Assembly (NCBI RefSeq): GCF_030272615.1
Contig: NC_081412.1
Location: 341,985,870-342,049,869 of the forward strand
DNA from: Cryptomeria japonica
Lineage: Eukaryota > Streptophyta > Pinopsida > Cupressales > Cupressaceae
Direction of reading: 5' to 3'
DNA length: 64,000 nt
Both the position numbers and the translations under genes were made by a program. The notes under the pieces are model-generated. The model did no database searches, had not been told where the DNA came from, and saw only the letters and a program-made list of their open reading frames with translations. Of this stretch, positions 45,220 through 56,692 are shown piece after piece. Position 1 is the first letter of the stretch. Each line of letters starts with the position of its first letter.

Positions 45220-48200
45220 ATGGACTAATCCTCTAGCAAAAGAGGCAAAGAAATTGATAGACTTCCAGCCACCATGAAGTATCATTATCAAGGACAGGTC
45301 TACGTTTCAAAGCTGGAAGATCAAGTCAGATGGGTGACCGATACGGAAATAGGCCACATAGAAATTGAGGATATCAAGACTCAACTGGACAAACCTAGTC
45401 TGAAGGACCTCCACAGGAGAATCAAGAGATCCGGCTTAGTGGAGGCTACTGTCTTCCCACAGTCGTTACAGGCACCAGAGTTCATAATGGCCATTGCCCC
45501 ATTCTATAACCTGGAAACTAGAAAGTGCACAGATGCATAAGGAAAGGCAATCATAGAATTGTCTCCAGATATGCTGGGGTTTGTCTTTGGAATCCCAACT
45601 AGGGAGGAAGTATTCTATTAACTGAAGAAGATGCCTTAAAATCATGGAATGACAAAATATCAACCAGCAAGAGGCAAATGAATACAAACTGGCTAGAAGA
45701 AGAAAGTAAGACAGGTCTTAAGGCAACGGAGATCCTGAGGGCAGACTTCAAAGAGCCTCAAAGATATTTAATCATTATGCTTAGAAGGGCCTTTGGCAAG
45801 CCCGATTCTAAGCATTTTCAGCCGTGGATGTTCCAATTCATGACCACCATTTTAATAGGGAAACAATACATTGACTGGCCGCAGATCCTTTTAGACAATA
45901 TCTGTAAATAGATGAAGGAAGTTCAGCATACCCAGAAGTTCTTTTTCACTTCATATGTCATCTGGGTAGCTGCTAGGGCTGGAAAGTTTCTAGGGCTGCA
46001 GGTAGAAGGACAATTGGGAGAGGAGGAAGGATAGAAGAAGATATGGGGGTATTATCCTCAACTCACTCTAGTCAATGCCAAGACTCATTTCAAGAGAGTG
46101 AATGATGCCTTCATCTTCCCAATAATAATTAAATTGATAGGAGATGTAGGATATCGAATTAGCCCAGAGGCCATGGCTATCATCCAAGAGTGGGCATGTT
46201 GGTTTATCCAAAACCCACGCTTTACTTACATTAGGGTTAGCGGATTCATAGGTAACCCAATGCTCCTGCCCACATATTGTAATGATAGGAGAATCTTGTT
46301 GGAGTATGTGAGGCAGCTTGTGGGCCTCCAGTCATTGTTGTCCTCAAAACATAAAATAGGTATCAATTTCTCGCTATCTATTGGATACTTTGCCAGTTCT
46401 AAAATACAAGTGGAAAAGTTAGCAGAACAAGAGCTTCAAGATTTGAACTTAAAGGAGTATGACCATGCTAGGGATGTCTATGATCCCTACAGGAAACTTA
46501 AACAAGTTATGCCTAAGGCATATGAGGGGCACATGCCTAGCTTGGAGGACTTTTGGGCCAACCTGCAAGATAGTTTTGAGGTTAGGGAGAAGAACTATAA
46601 CAGATTATTTGTGCCATAGGTAAGAGATTTTGAGATTGAGACTAACCTCCCTAAAGACCTGAGGGATGATGGAGAGTTACTTGATCCAGTTTATAGGGAA
46701 TTGGGGATAGATAAGAGGCCCCTCTCCCCAGTAAAGTGGTCTGCAAGTGAAGATACAAATATGGAGAAGGTCTCCCAGGTGGTCATCAACAGGACTTAAC
46801 AGTGGTTACACCAGAGGGTAAGGCCCAACATCTCAAAGACAAAACAAAAAGAATCCACTTCAAGGGTACCCCAGTCAAGAGGCCATAAGGAGTACGCTAG
46901 AAATACAAGGTCAGCCTTGAGGCAAAATACGTGCACTGACCCAGGTGAAAAGACAAGCCTCAAGAGGGCACTGAAGACTTATTGAAGAAACTCCAAGAGA
47001 AGATGAGGGAGTTTGAACTATTGAAAAAGGCTACAAACCTGGTAGTGACCGATGGATTAGGAGCGGTACCATTGGCCAAAGTTCTCCCATCAAGGATCAC
47101 TATAGGGAGAACTAAAGGAGAGGGTATCCAAGAAAAAGAAGAGAATGTAGAAGCTACTGAGAAGATACCCGCTCAGCCCCCTTCGACAGATGCCACAAAT
47201 GCTCCAGGCACCACTGCTCCTACACCACTATTAGTCAATATATCCGTAGGATAACCTGAAGTGCAAGGATTCACATCTACCCATGAAGGAATGAAAGTTA
47301 GAAACATCAAGTCTGATTCCAATCAGGAAGAAGAGGATCTTGAGCAACAATGACAGCTAGAAGGCGAACAAGAAGGGGGTGAGGCAGAAGACATATTGAA
47401 TGAGAGATTGATACTAACTCCTTAAGATCAAGAGGACCCTCTTAAGGATTTAGAAGCCGGGCAATGGAAAACAGAGCCAAGTGATGAAGAAATGGCATTC
47501 AACGAGGAGGTTAGTGGAAAACTAGGAGAGTTGCACAAACAACAAACTCTCCAAGGCAATTTAGCTCCTCAAGACCCTGGGCAAACAGAAGTAGAGGAAC
47601 AGGAAGAGGTTCATGTCATAACTGCAGATGTAGTGTCACATCAGGGTGATAAAGATGTAGATATACCACAATGGCTGGAGTTTACCTTCGGGAAGAAAAA
47701 GAGAAAAGCAGAACTCCCAAAGGTCACTCTACAACAAGTAATCACTAAGGAACCACCAAAGGATAAAAAGCTAAAAACCATCCATCATTTGTCAAAAATA
47801 GATTTCGATGAGGTGATTGCAGATGTGGTAGTTCCACATGAAGTTGAAGGACAGGTTTCTCCTGAGTATCAAATATCCCAGGTAAATTTGGGTAAGCAAA
47901 CCAAGTGGGCAGAGCTAGATACTTTTGAGCTAGCCACAAGTGTTGCAGAGGACGCATTGAAAAGGAACACACCTCAAATATGGAGCTTAAGGTGCAACTT
48001 GGGCAATATAAATATCTCTTGATCAAAATGAGTAAACCTCTAGACTCTTATAGAGCTGATGACATACATTCAACCTCATCACTGCTAGAGGGAGAAGAAA
48101 AGGAACTAGTAGAGGTGAGATGAGTGGCTGCTGCCACCAAATCTTGGACCTAGGTAAATGCAGCTAAGATTAGGTTGTTCTTGCAAAATACAATAGAAAT

Positions 48201-48813
48201 ATATCATAAGGCGGTACAGGTAGGTGGAGCTTTGGCAACCCGCTCCACACAATGGGAGCGGAAGGTAAACACTTTCAATAAACAGTTCTGAGTTTTGAAA
48301 AGGATATTGCGGCTAGCAGAAGAGATGGTAATAAAAGAAGACCTCTTAGGAGATGATAGCTATAAAAACTTACAGTCTTATGTATACATTTTGGAGATGA
48401 AGATTGAAAAGTTTCAGTAGTATATCAAGGATATGACTGAGATTCGAGATCCTCTCCTCAGGGAAATTTTGTCATACAAGAGTTTTGTAACGAATATACT
48501 GGGACCTTTTGGCCTCAGAATAATTGATACAGGAATAATGGACCAACAACAAGTGTTGAATCAGTGGGATGCATATGAGACACAACACCTATGTCCCGCA
48601 GCCCAGTTTGATGTCCCCCTTATGGACAGATACACATATTTGATTAGTCAATATCAGGAGGTGGTGGACTCGGTGAAGGAGTTAGAGGAACAGTAAGCAC
48701 ATGCGGATGAGGTTTTGAAGAAGTATAAATTTAGAACTAAGCATGTAGCTAATCCTCCAGTCCAAGCAGTTGCATGTATAATTGAAAATTATAAAGCTTT
48801 TACCAAGAAATAA
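45220..48813 (+). pseudogene. LTR-resident reading frame of Tat-C, copy in the 5' LTR
   Basis: ATG 45220 to TAA 48811 spans about 1200 codons. N-terminal ~230 residues: VRWVTDTEIGHIEIEDIK, then APEFIMAIAPFYN, a LGFVFGIPTREE turn and MFQFMTTILIGKQY. The layout is like the putative plant transposon protein domain. A middle globular part follows (AIIQEWACWFIQNP, LVGLQSLLSSKHKIG), then a Glu/Gln/Pro-rich linker (47000-47700) and a C-terminal helical part (YKNLQSYVYILEMKIE). Damage includes TAA at 45226, a lost T near 45611, stops at 45909, 46617, 48121 and 48289, and an indel near 46950. A TTGCTTGCAG acceptor-like site sits just before the ATG. Function unknown; it is neither gag nor pol. Confidence 0.78.
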
Positions 48814-49826
48814 GGCAAAGCTTTAGTTTTGTATTTTTGAGCTGCAACTCCTACTTGAGTTCCAATTTTTAGAGAAACTCTGCATGATTACGAAAATGTG
48901 GCTCACCCAGCAGGGTCTTCGTAGTGCTCATGCAATCCCTAGTTTGTAGTTATTAAGTGGAGTGTCAAGGCAGAAACTTGCAAGTTAACTACGACTCCTA
49001 CTTTCAGTTCTTAATTTAGGATAGGGTTATTTCCTAGATAGTAGGGTAAAGAACTTCTATGAATTGAGAAGTTAGATTCATTTGTAAGGGTCCCAAATTG
49101 ATGACTTGTGGCCTACTTAGAGATTTTAGAATATTTTGAAGATTGATTAAGAAGTTTGAGTTATTTTGTTACACATTCATGGAGATTAATATGAAAAGCA
49201 GCTTGTAGATTGCCTGATCTACGTTTATATTCTACCAAACTGTTCTGTGTAATCTGGCAATGTCTATTATTTTGAGTTAGCAACGTGGTTTAATATCTTT
49301 TGTCTATCACTCTATGAATCATATTGCGCACGTCAGTGGTGTATGAGAACTATTGTGATAGGCCATATTGTTGATAATTTTATTTCCATAGACTTGTGAA
49401 ATTGATGATTTTGCAGGTTTTTTGGAGGTCCGTTGTTGAATGCTAACTTGGATAATATTTGATAATTGCTTGGATTGTAGGGAACTAACTGATTAGTTCA
49501 TTAAGTTGTCAATATATTGGTCTTTATTGTTATTGTCTTGTTACCCTTTAAGCTTCGCATTTTATTTCCTAGAGAATCTTAAACCATAAAAATACAAAAA
49601 GAGAAGAAGTGCAGTTATCCATAACCAGCGAGATTTAGTTCTAACTAGCAGGCCCCCTTTACAGGTATAGCCACATCAACCATTGAGCTACCCATCACCA
49701 TCGAGACCCGACTATAGAGACCTTGGAGTAGTGAGTTCCTCTGAACTCGTTACTTTTCAGGAGAGGTAGTGAGTGTTTGCATAAACTACCTAACTGTTGG
49801 TCAGTGTGTCAAAACACTCGTCAACA
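48814..49826 (+). other. Noncoding 3' part of the Tat-C 5' LTR
   Basis: About 1 kb between the LTR reading frame and the PBS with no gene. It is well conserved in the 3' LTR (63016-64000), including the TAAACCATAAAAATACAAAA stretch. Confidence 0.75.
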
Positions 49827-49831
49827 TAAAC

Positions 49832-49850
49832 TGGCACTAGAAGGAGGGCC
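49832..49850 (+). promoter_or_regulatory. Tat-C primer binding site (candidate)
   Basis: TGGCACTAGAAGGAGGGCC starts five bases after the LTR end. It begins TGG, as required to pair with a tRNA CCA end, and resembles PBS regions of plant Tat-type elements. I do not assign the tRNA. Confidence 0.65.
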
Positions 49851-49879
49851 AGACTAATCCCCTCATTGGTAAACTACAT

Positions 49880-51840
49880 ATGGTACTCCCAGGAGATGGA
49901 TTGATGCCCTTTACCTAACCTACTCTCAACAACGAGCAAGACGACATTCTTACCCAACTATACGACTTTGCTTGGGATAATACAAGAAATTACAATGATT
50001 GGTTACAAACACGACAAGTCTTAGACAACGAGAGAAAAAAGGCTATACATATAGAAGTAGAGGCACAAAGAAAACTCAATCCTTAGGTGAACCCATGAGA
50101 AAATCCATGACCACCTCCTCAACTAAAAAATTGAGGTTCTAAGTTGGATCGTATATCATCTTTCTCTCTCTCGAGATTCCACCAAGTCCTTAGGAGTGGT
50201 TCTTCACCATCTGACTTAGTTGAATTAGGACCCGCCACTAGGAGGAAGAAGAACAAAGCTAAGAAACAACCCTCAACTACCTCACCAGTATAGTCATCCA
50301 TACCCAATGTAGGCAATCAACTAATTCCTAGTCCTTAGCCTATCGCTGCACATTTTGTAACTCAATGTCCACCATTACCACCTTCAATGGCCTACTTCAA
50401 CCAAGACACCACACCACTAGGAACCATACCAGGGGGTATACATGACCTACCTAGAAACTAGGATAAATTTTGCAGCAAATTTTACTATTTAGGGGGACGA
50501 ACGACTGATGAACCTATTGAAGCATTCAAAGATGCGGTTGTTCGTAATCATATTAAACACCAAGATGTAGTATGTAGACTCTTCCCATATTCACTTGGGG
50601 AGAATGAATACAATTGGTACTTAACCTTACCTGCAAACTCCATCATAGGTTGGGATCTCTTGGAGAAGACCTTCATTGATCAATTCCGAGTGTACGTAGA
50701 CCCCGAGACACTATACCACCAGTTCGCTTCTCTTAAGAAATTGCCAAATGAGCCATTAATGACTTTTAATACTAGCTTCCAAAGGGCATTCAAGAGGCTA
50801 CAAGCCCCTTACCAGGTAGCACCTAACGTAGCCATTGAGTCATATCTAAGAGCTATTGACCCTTGGACTACTATGTTTATTAAGAAGAGTGTTCCTCAAG
50901 ATCAAAGGTATACCTTGGCGAAAGTCTTCACATTAGCAATTAGCATGAATCATGAGCCGAATCAAACCCCGAGAGGGATCGGATATAATTTACCTATAGG
51001 GGTGAATCAAGGAAACTACAATCAACTCCTAGGTGTACCCTCATCTCTACCTATAGGTGCCCCAATGATGAATCCCATGCCAATCTATGCACCCCAACCT
51101 CAGGAGAATCAGCAGTTTACTGCTCAAGCATCAACTTGGCAAAATGGTACTAATACCGCCCCCACTCAAACACAATATTCTGGTCAAGCACAGGTCGGAA
51201 GTCAATAATTTGACAACATTAATCCAGCGAACCAACCTCCAACTATGACACTTGAGAATCAAGGATCCCATATATCAGCTGAAGTAGAAGCCTTAAAGAA
51301 AATGATCTCACAGGTTACTTCAGACTTGAGCCAGCTAAAGATGAATCCTCCAGGAGGGTATAATCAATCCCAACCATATAATAATCAGTGGAACTACAAT
51401 AACCAGAACCAAAATCAAAGGTACAACAACAAACCTTATAATAGGCAGTGGAATACGGGTCCGAATAATGGTGGGGTGAACCATGATCACCCAGACACAT
51501 GAGATAACCCAAACCACACACAAAGTGTTAACCTTGCTGATATGAATTTGCTAACAAATTGGTGCAGGTTGCATGACACAACTGCCCATTATGAGGTTAA
51601 TTGTGCTTAGTTTGAGAAAATCATAAGAATTGCTCAAGCTGACTCTCAGCCCAAAGATTGTTCCAATGATGAACCTGATAAGGTTAATACTGCCATGTTG
51701 GTCGATACTTTCCTGTGTAAAGAATTTTAGGCTGAAGCTTAAGGTGAACCATGTGTCTACGATGCTTAGGCCTTTCAGACCAGGAATAATTACAATCTTA
51801 GGAGTCAAGGCAAAGCTCCATTAACAGAGCCACCTCCCCC
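49880..51840 (+). pseudogene. Tat-C gag
   Basis: ATG 49880 (MVLPGDGLMPF) opens a frame kept, despite stops, through gag, protease, aRNH and the start of RT. A Pro-rich, basic linker (50100-50450) is followed by the capsid core 50490-50990 (DEPIEAFKDAVV, SLGENEYNWYLTLP, WDLLEKTFIDQF, EPLMTFNTSFQRAFKRL). A Gln/Asn/Pro-rich stretch (51000-51500, YNNQNQNQRYNN) follows. A CX2HX5HX4C finger, CRLHDTTAHYEVNC, sits at 51563-51604. In-frame stops include TAA near 49919, TAG/TGA at 50085-50115, and TGA at about 51502. Structural and RNA-binding role by family. Confidence 0.85.
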
Positions 51841-53100
51841 GATGGGTGAGTTTGTACCTCCAGACACTAATGCAAGCAACAATCCTCGTCCTCCTCAGGC
51901 TTTCCAAGGAGCACACCCTAAACAAGCTCAGGGGAAAGATTATTTTCTAAAAGGATCATTTGATGTTACTAAGGAGATGGAAAGGACTACCACCACTATG
52001 TCCTTAATGGAAGTATTGAGATATTGCCCTGAACAGAAGAGGGCTCTTCTTAGGAAATTGGAACTATTAGAATCAGAAAGCAATGAGGTTAAGATGGCAG
52101 ATTTTAATGAAGCTAACACCAACATTAGTAGTGATGCAATAGAAAATCCACCATTTTTACTAAGTTTGAAGATATGTGGGAAGAATGTACATAACTATTT
52201 GGTAGATTCAGGAGCTTCAGGAAACATAATGCCCTACTCTATATGTCAGTAGCTCAGACTTCAACCAGTACGTGCAAACAGTAAGGTAGTGCAACTAGAC
52301 AAAACAGAGGTTAACATCATTGGAGAATTGAAAGATGTATACATCCAGTTGGGCGCTGATCCTCGAATATCTCATTATATTGATATTCAAGTGGTGGCTA
52401 TTCCAGAAGTATATGGGATGCTCCTTAGTAGGGATTGGTCCAAGACGTTCGGAGGATATTTATCAACTTGTTTCACATACTTATGGCTTCCATGGAAGGG
52501 GGTAAGAAACCAGATTTGAATTGATAGTGAGCCTAAATTGAAAAAATTAGTCATGGATTATGGTGCTCTCAATGAAGTGGCATTTGCTGAAGTAAGCCTA
52601 GGAGTTTATAGGGTCAATGAGATTCTTACCTTTTCCGCACCAGCTCCTCTTCAACTATTTCAAGCCGACAAGACCGCATATAGAAGGCGGGTCAAAGATT
52701 TTGCTATAGCAGTACAACAAGGAATGTGTTTATTGGGAAACACTATGAAGATACAAGAGTTGTTGTTTCTGAAGTGGTGTTGGATACACCATGAGGAGCA
52801 TTCAAAAGTTTCATGTATCCCATGTCAGAATGAGATTATGAAGTTGATGAGTCTAGTTTCGTACGAAGAGGATGATCATACCACCAATATGGAGGAAGTT
52901 CAAAGTTTGACTTGTGAAAGATTAGTGCCCCAGAAAATTGACCTTGTAGAAAAGACTACCTTACCTAAAGAATACAACTAGGAGATTCTTACAGTTGAGA
53001 TTGTTAAAAATGAAGAGGAAGATATTCCTCTTGAGCCAAAGAAAGAAGAAACACAATCTAAACTTCAACCTCAATCAGAATAGGTTGTTCCTAATACTAC
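51841..53100 (+). pseudogene. Tat-C protease and linker
   Basis: In the same frame as gag. The retroviral-type aspartic protease is marked by NYLVDSGASGNIMP, with DSG at 52205-52213. The flap and second-half blocks follow (VYIQLGADPRISHYIDIQVV, YGMLLSRDWS). Stops at about 52250 (TAG), 52517 (TGA) and 52979 (TAG). Then comes a Glu/Lys-rich linker to the aRNH. It would process the polyprotein. Confidence 0.83.
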
Positions 53101-53975
53101 TGAAGTGTTTATGCAACTAGAAATTGAACAACCTCTATTTTCACAAGGTCTTGAGCTTGAGAAGAAGCAATCGTCTCTGAGCGCTAACCTAATCATTGAC
53201 CCAAAGGTGAAAAATATGAAGAGACCAAAAGATGAAATATGGTTTTTAAAGTTTGATGGGTCAAGATCCAAGCAAGGCAGTGGAGCTGGCGTAGAGTTAA
53301 CCAACCCAAAAGGGAAAACCCTTTTAGCTTCTTACCGACTTCAATTCCCTTGTACTAATAACATGACAGAGTATGAGGCCTTAATTAGAGGATTACTTTT
53401 TGCTCATAAGAAGGGGGAAAAATGTTTGAAAGTGCAAGGAGATTCTGAGTTAGTGGTTAAACAAGTACGAAGCTAATATGCATGCCACGATAAAAGGTTA
53501 GCAACGTATCGAAATAGAGTGTGGGATTTGATTGAGGATTTTGATGCTTTCGATATTCAATTGATATCTAGGAAAGTCAACGGAATACCTGATGCACTGG
53601 CCGTAGCTACCAGTACATTAGAACCAGTAAGCCAATCCCCTTTAAAGAAGTTCTTGATGGAATTAATCTTTGTACCTGCTGCACCTGACAATATCAAACA
53701 TTTCCAAGTCTTCCGGGATGATGCCCACATTCTAGCCTTTCTCGCCAATTTAGGGGCTTTTGAAGATCAAATTATTGATGAGGAAGACAAATCGGATGAA
53801 ATTAACAACGAAGGTAATGTGGATATTTTGGACTTACCAACTAATGTTATTCCTAAAGGGATGGTCACCCTAGAGAGACTTTTTGATTCAGACCCTAGAG
53901 TAAAAGAGAGGTTAACAACAGATTCAGACACTGGAAAATACGAGCCCCATAATATTGGTCCAGAAGGATAAGAGA
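53101..53975 (+). pseudogene. Tat-C archaeal-type RNase H, placed upstream of RT
   Basis: Same frame as gag and protease. WFLKFDGSRSKQGSGAGVEL (D at 53255), MTEYEALIRGLLFA (E at 53375), VQGDSELVVKQV (D at 53441) and GIPDALAVATS (D at 53591) give all four catalytic acidic residues. One TAA (53474) lies between the third and fourth. A linker (DNIKHFQVFRDDAHILAFLA, VIPKGMVTLERLFD) then leads into the RT. In Tat-A the same domain comes after the first RNase H. It would degrade RNA of the RNA-DNA hybrid. Confidence 0.85.
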
Positions 53976-55420
53976 GAATTGTCTATATTTGGAAGATTTG
54001 CACTTAAAATGAAAGAGAAAAACTAATACAGATCTTGAAAGAGTTCATCGATGTAATAGCATGGGGGTATGAATATTTAAAGACATTCGATACAACGATT
54101 ATCACCCATGTGATTCCCCTAAAACCTAACATAAAGTCATTCCGGAAAAAACAACGTTTGGTCAATGCACTAATAGAACCCTTAATTTTCAAGGAAGTAC
54201 AAAAGTTACTTTCCGCTAAGATTATTTTTTCGGTAGGACATTCTACTTGGGTTGCTAATTTGGTACCGGTGCGGAAAAAGAATGGAGAAATATGGCTTTG
54301 CATGGAATTTTGCAATCTCAATAAATCCTCCGAGAAAGATAATTACCCGCTCCCTTCTTTGGATGAAGTACTACAAATAGTGAATGGTTCACAAATGATT
54401 TCATTTTTTAGATGGTTATTCAGGATATAACCAGGTATTGGTAAACTATGAAGATCGTATGAAGACCACATTTATGACAAAGTGGGGAACATATGCATAC
54501 AAAAGGATGACATTCAGGTTGATTAATGCTGGGGAAACCTTCCAGCGAGCGATGGATACAACCTTCAAAGAACTGATTGGAAAATGCATTATTATATATA
54601 TGGACGATTTGATGATATTTTCCAAGGTCAGAGAAGACCACCCACACCACCTCCAAAAGGTATTGGAGAGATGTTGGAGATATGGGATTTCCCTTAACCC
54701 CAAGAAATGTGTGTTTGGAGTGGCTGAAGGAAAGCTACTTGGCCACGTAATCTCTGAAAGGGGGATTTCTATAGACCCAGATCGGGTAGAAGCATTATTG
54801 AAGTTACAAATGTCGGGAAGCAAAAAGGAGATGAGATCTTTCTTTGGGAAGATTAATTTTGTTAGAAAGTTTATTACTGGGTTTGTAGAAATAGTTAAGC
54901 CATTGAATGAAATGATGAAGAAGGATGCTAAGGTCGAGTGGACAACTAAAGAAATAGAGGCTTTCACCCAGATCAAGAAATCCATCACCGAAGCCCCTGT
55001 ACTAACTAGCTCTGATTACACACTGTCATTTGACATATATTCTTTTGCTTTACTACACTCAGGAGCAGTTGTTTTGACACAGAGGCAAGCAGGAGATGAG
55101 AAGCCTATTGCATTTATGAGCTCTCCTTTCAAAAGTGCGAAGGTTAGATATTCTTCTCTTGAAAAATAGGCCTCTGCATTGGTAAGAATAGTCAAAAAGT
55201 TTAGGCATTACATCCTGAGGAGTAAAATTTATGCGATTGTCCCTGACCAAGTAGTGAAGTCACTACTCATGCAGTCCGAACTGGGAGAACATCAAGGGAA
55301 ATGGATGGAAATATTGGAAGAATTTGACTTAGAGATGCATCCAATGAAGTTGGTCTGAGGCCAAGGATTGTCTCAGGCCATGGTGACTGACATCCCTCAA
55401 ATCCAGTGCCAATAGTATAC
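53976..55420 (+). pseudogene. Tat-C reverse transcriptase and gypsy-type RNase H
   Basis: RT blocks: LLSAKIIFSVGHSTWVANLV, PVRKKNGEIWLC, then a one-base frameshift in the T-run at 54404-54409, just before the DGYSGYNQ block. WGTYAYKRMTFRLINAGETF and the catalytic YMDD at 54597-54608 follow, intact. Connection: LLGHVISERGISIDPDRVEA and FFGKINFVRKFI. RNase H: LSFDIYSFALLHSGAVV, KPIAFMSSPF, and YSSLEK followed by TAG (55167) where Gln-Ala is usual. Stops continue at 55356 and 55412. Active-site residues remain, so decay is by frame damage. Confidence 0.88.
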
Positions 55421-56692
55421 GTTGAAGTCATTCACTCAGGACCCTTGGTACACCGATTTGGTGTTTGTATTATTGAATAATAGGTGTCTTGAGGGATTGA
55501 AAACCATGCAAAGGCAAGCATTAAGGCTCAAAAGTGCTACTTATATGATCAAGGATTCGACACTCTATAGAAAAAATTATGAGGGTATCTACCTTTGGTG
55601 CCTTGATCATCAAGAAGCTCATAATATGATTGAGGAATTTCACGGGAAATATGGTACAGGTCATGGGTCAACGGATGCCACTCCACATCAAATATTGAAG
55701 GTTGGATATTATTGGTCTAGCATATTTAAGGATACTCATGAGCATGTTCGACATTGCCATACATGCCAAACTGCAGCCTCTAGAGAAAGAAATCCCGCTA
55801 TGCCTCTCCAACCAGTGTTCAAGGTAAGACCTTTTGCTCAATGGGAACTATATTTCATAGGTGTTATTAACCCTAACTCATCTGAAGGACATAAGTTTGT
55901 TCTTACAACAACAGATTATTGTACCTAGTGGATAGAAGCCATTTTATGCCAAAATGCTACTACTGAGGTGGTCTTGAAATTTATTGAAGAGCATATCGTC
56001 ACTAGGTTTGGTATGTCGTTCGCTCTGGTATGTGATAATGGTCCTGCTTTTACTTCTGCACAGTTGATGCAATGGTCATACGAATATAAAGTGATATTAA
56101 AATTTTCATCCAACTATTACCCACAAGGTAATGGAGTAGCTGAATTCACAAACAAGAACATCCTTGATGTCATCAAGAAGCTACTTGAGAAAAACCCTAG
56201 GGATTGGCATAATCAATTGAGATAGCCTTATGGGCTGATCAAACTAGAGTAAAAGCCGCCTTGGGAACTTCTCCATATTACCTTGTCTATGGCCAGACCC
56301 CTGTTTTCCCAATCAAATTACAAATACCTGTCCTCCAATTAATGAAAGAACTTGACATTGAGGATCAGGTAGAGGTTTGACTCTTAAATTTATTAAGACT
56401 TGATGAAAAAAGGATTAATATGCTACAACACTTTGCCAAACACCAAGCCGTTGTTAAGCGATGGTTTGATAAAAGGGCCAAGGTGAAATATTTCTAGATC
56501 TTTGACCTAGTCGTGTTATGGGACAAGGCCAAGGAAAACAAAGGTGATCATCACAAGTTTGAAAGGTTGTGGTTAGGTCCTTACCAAATAGCTGAAATTC
56601 TAGGTGAGAACACTTTTAGGTTAAGCTCTTTGACTAGAGAACTCATACCATTGCCCATCAATGGTCAATTCCTCAAGCACTACTTCGATTAA
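55421..56692 (+). pseudogene. Tat-C integrase
   Basis: The zinc-binding HHCC region is at 55620-55780 (FHGKYGTGH ... VRHCHTCQ). In the catalytic core, the block expected to hold the first Asp reads WELYFIG (Tyr at 55851). The second Asp is present in LVCDNGPAFTS and the Glu in GVAEFTNKN. TAG at 55927 and 56223 and a one-base shift near 56226 follow. The C-terminal part resumes as GTSPYYLVYGQTPVFP and RLWLGPYQIAEI (GPY/F-like module), ending at TAA 56690-56692. The enzyme would insert the cDNA; the missing Asp alone should disable it. Confidence 0.85.

Larger units (their letters stand above)
44247..49826 (+). repeat. Tat-C 5' LTR (5580 bp)
   Basis: It starts TGTTATGCC and ends GTCAACA. It contains in order a palindromic array (44311-44620), a TATA box (44647), a second palindromic array (44880-45145), a coding region (45220-48813) and about 1 kb of noncoding DNA (48814-49826). 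The coding region therefore lies downstream of the promoter and upstream of the PBS. Confidence 0.85.

Noticed and set aside
54446-54988. 180-residue minus-strand open stretch over Tat-C RT
   Set aside because: Antisense shadow of the RT core, which is clearly coding on the + strand.
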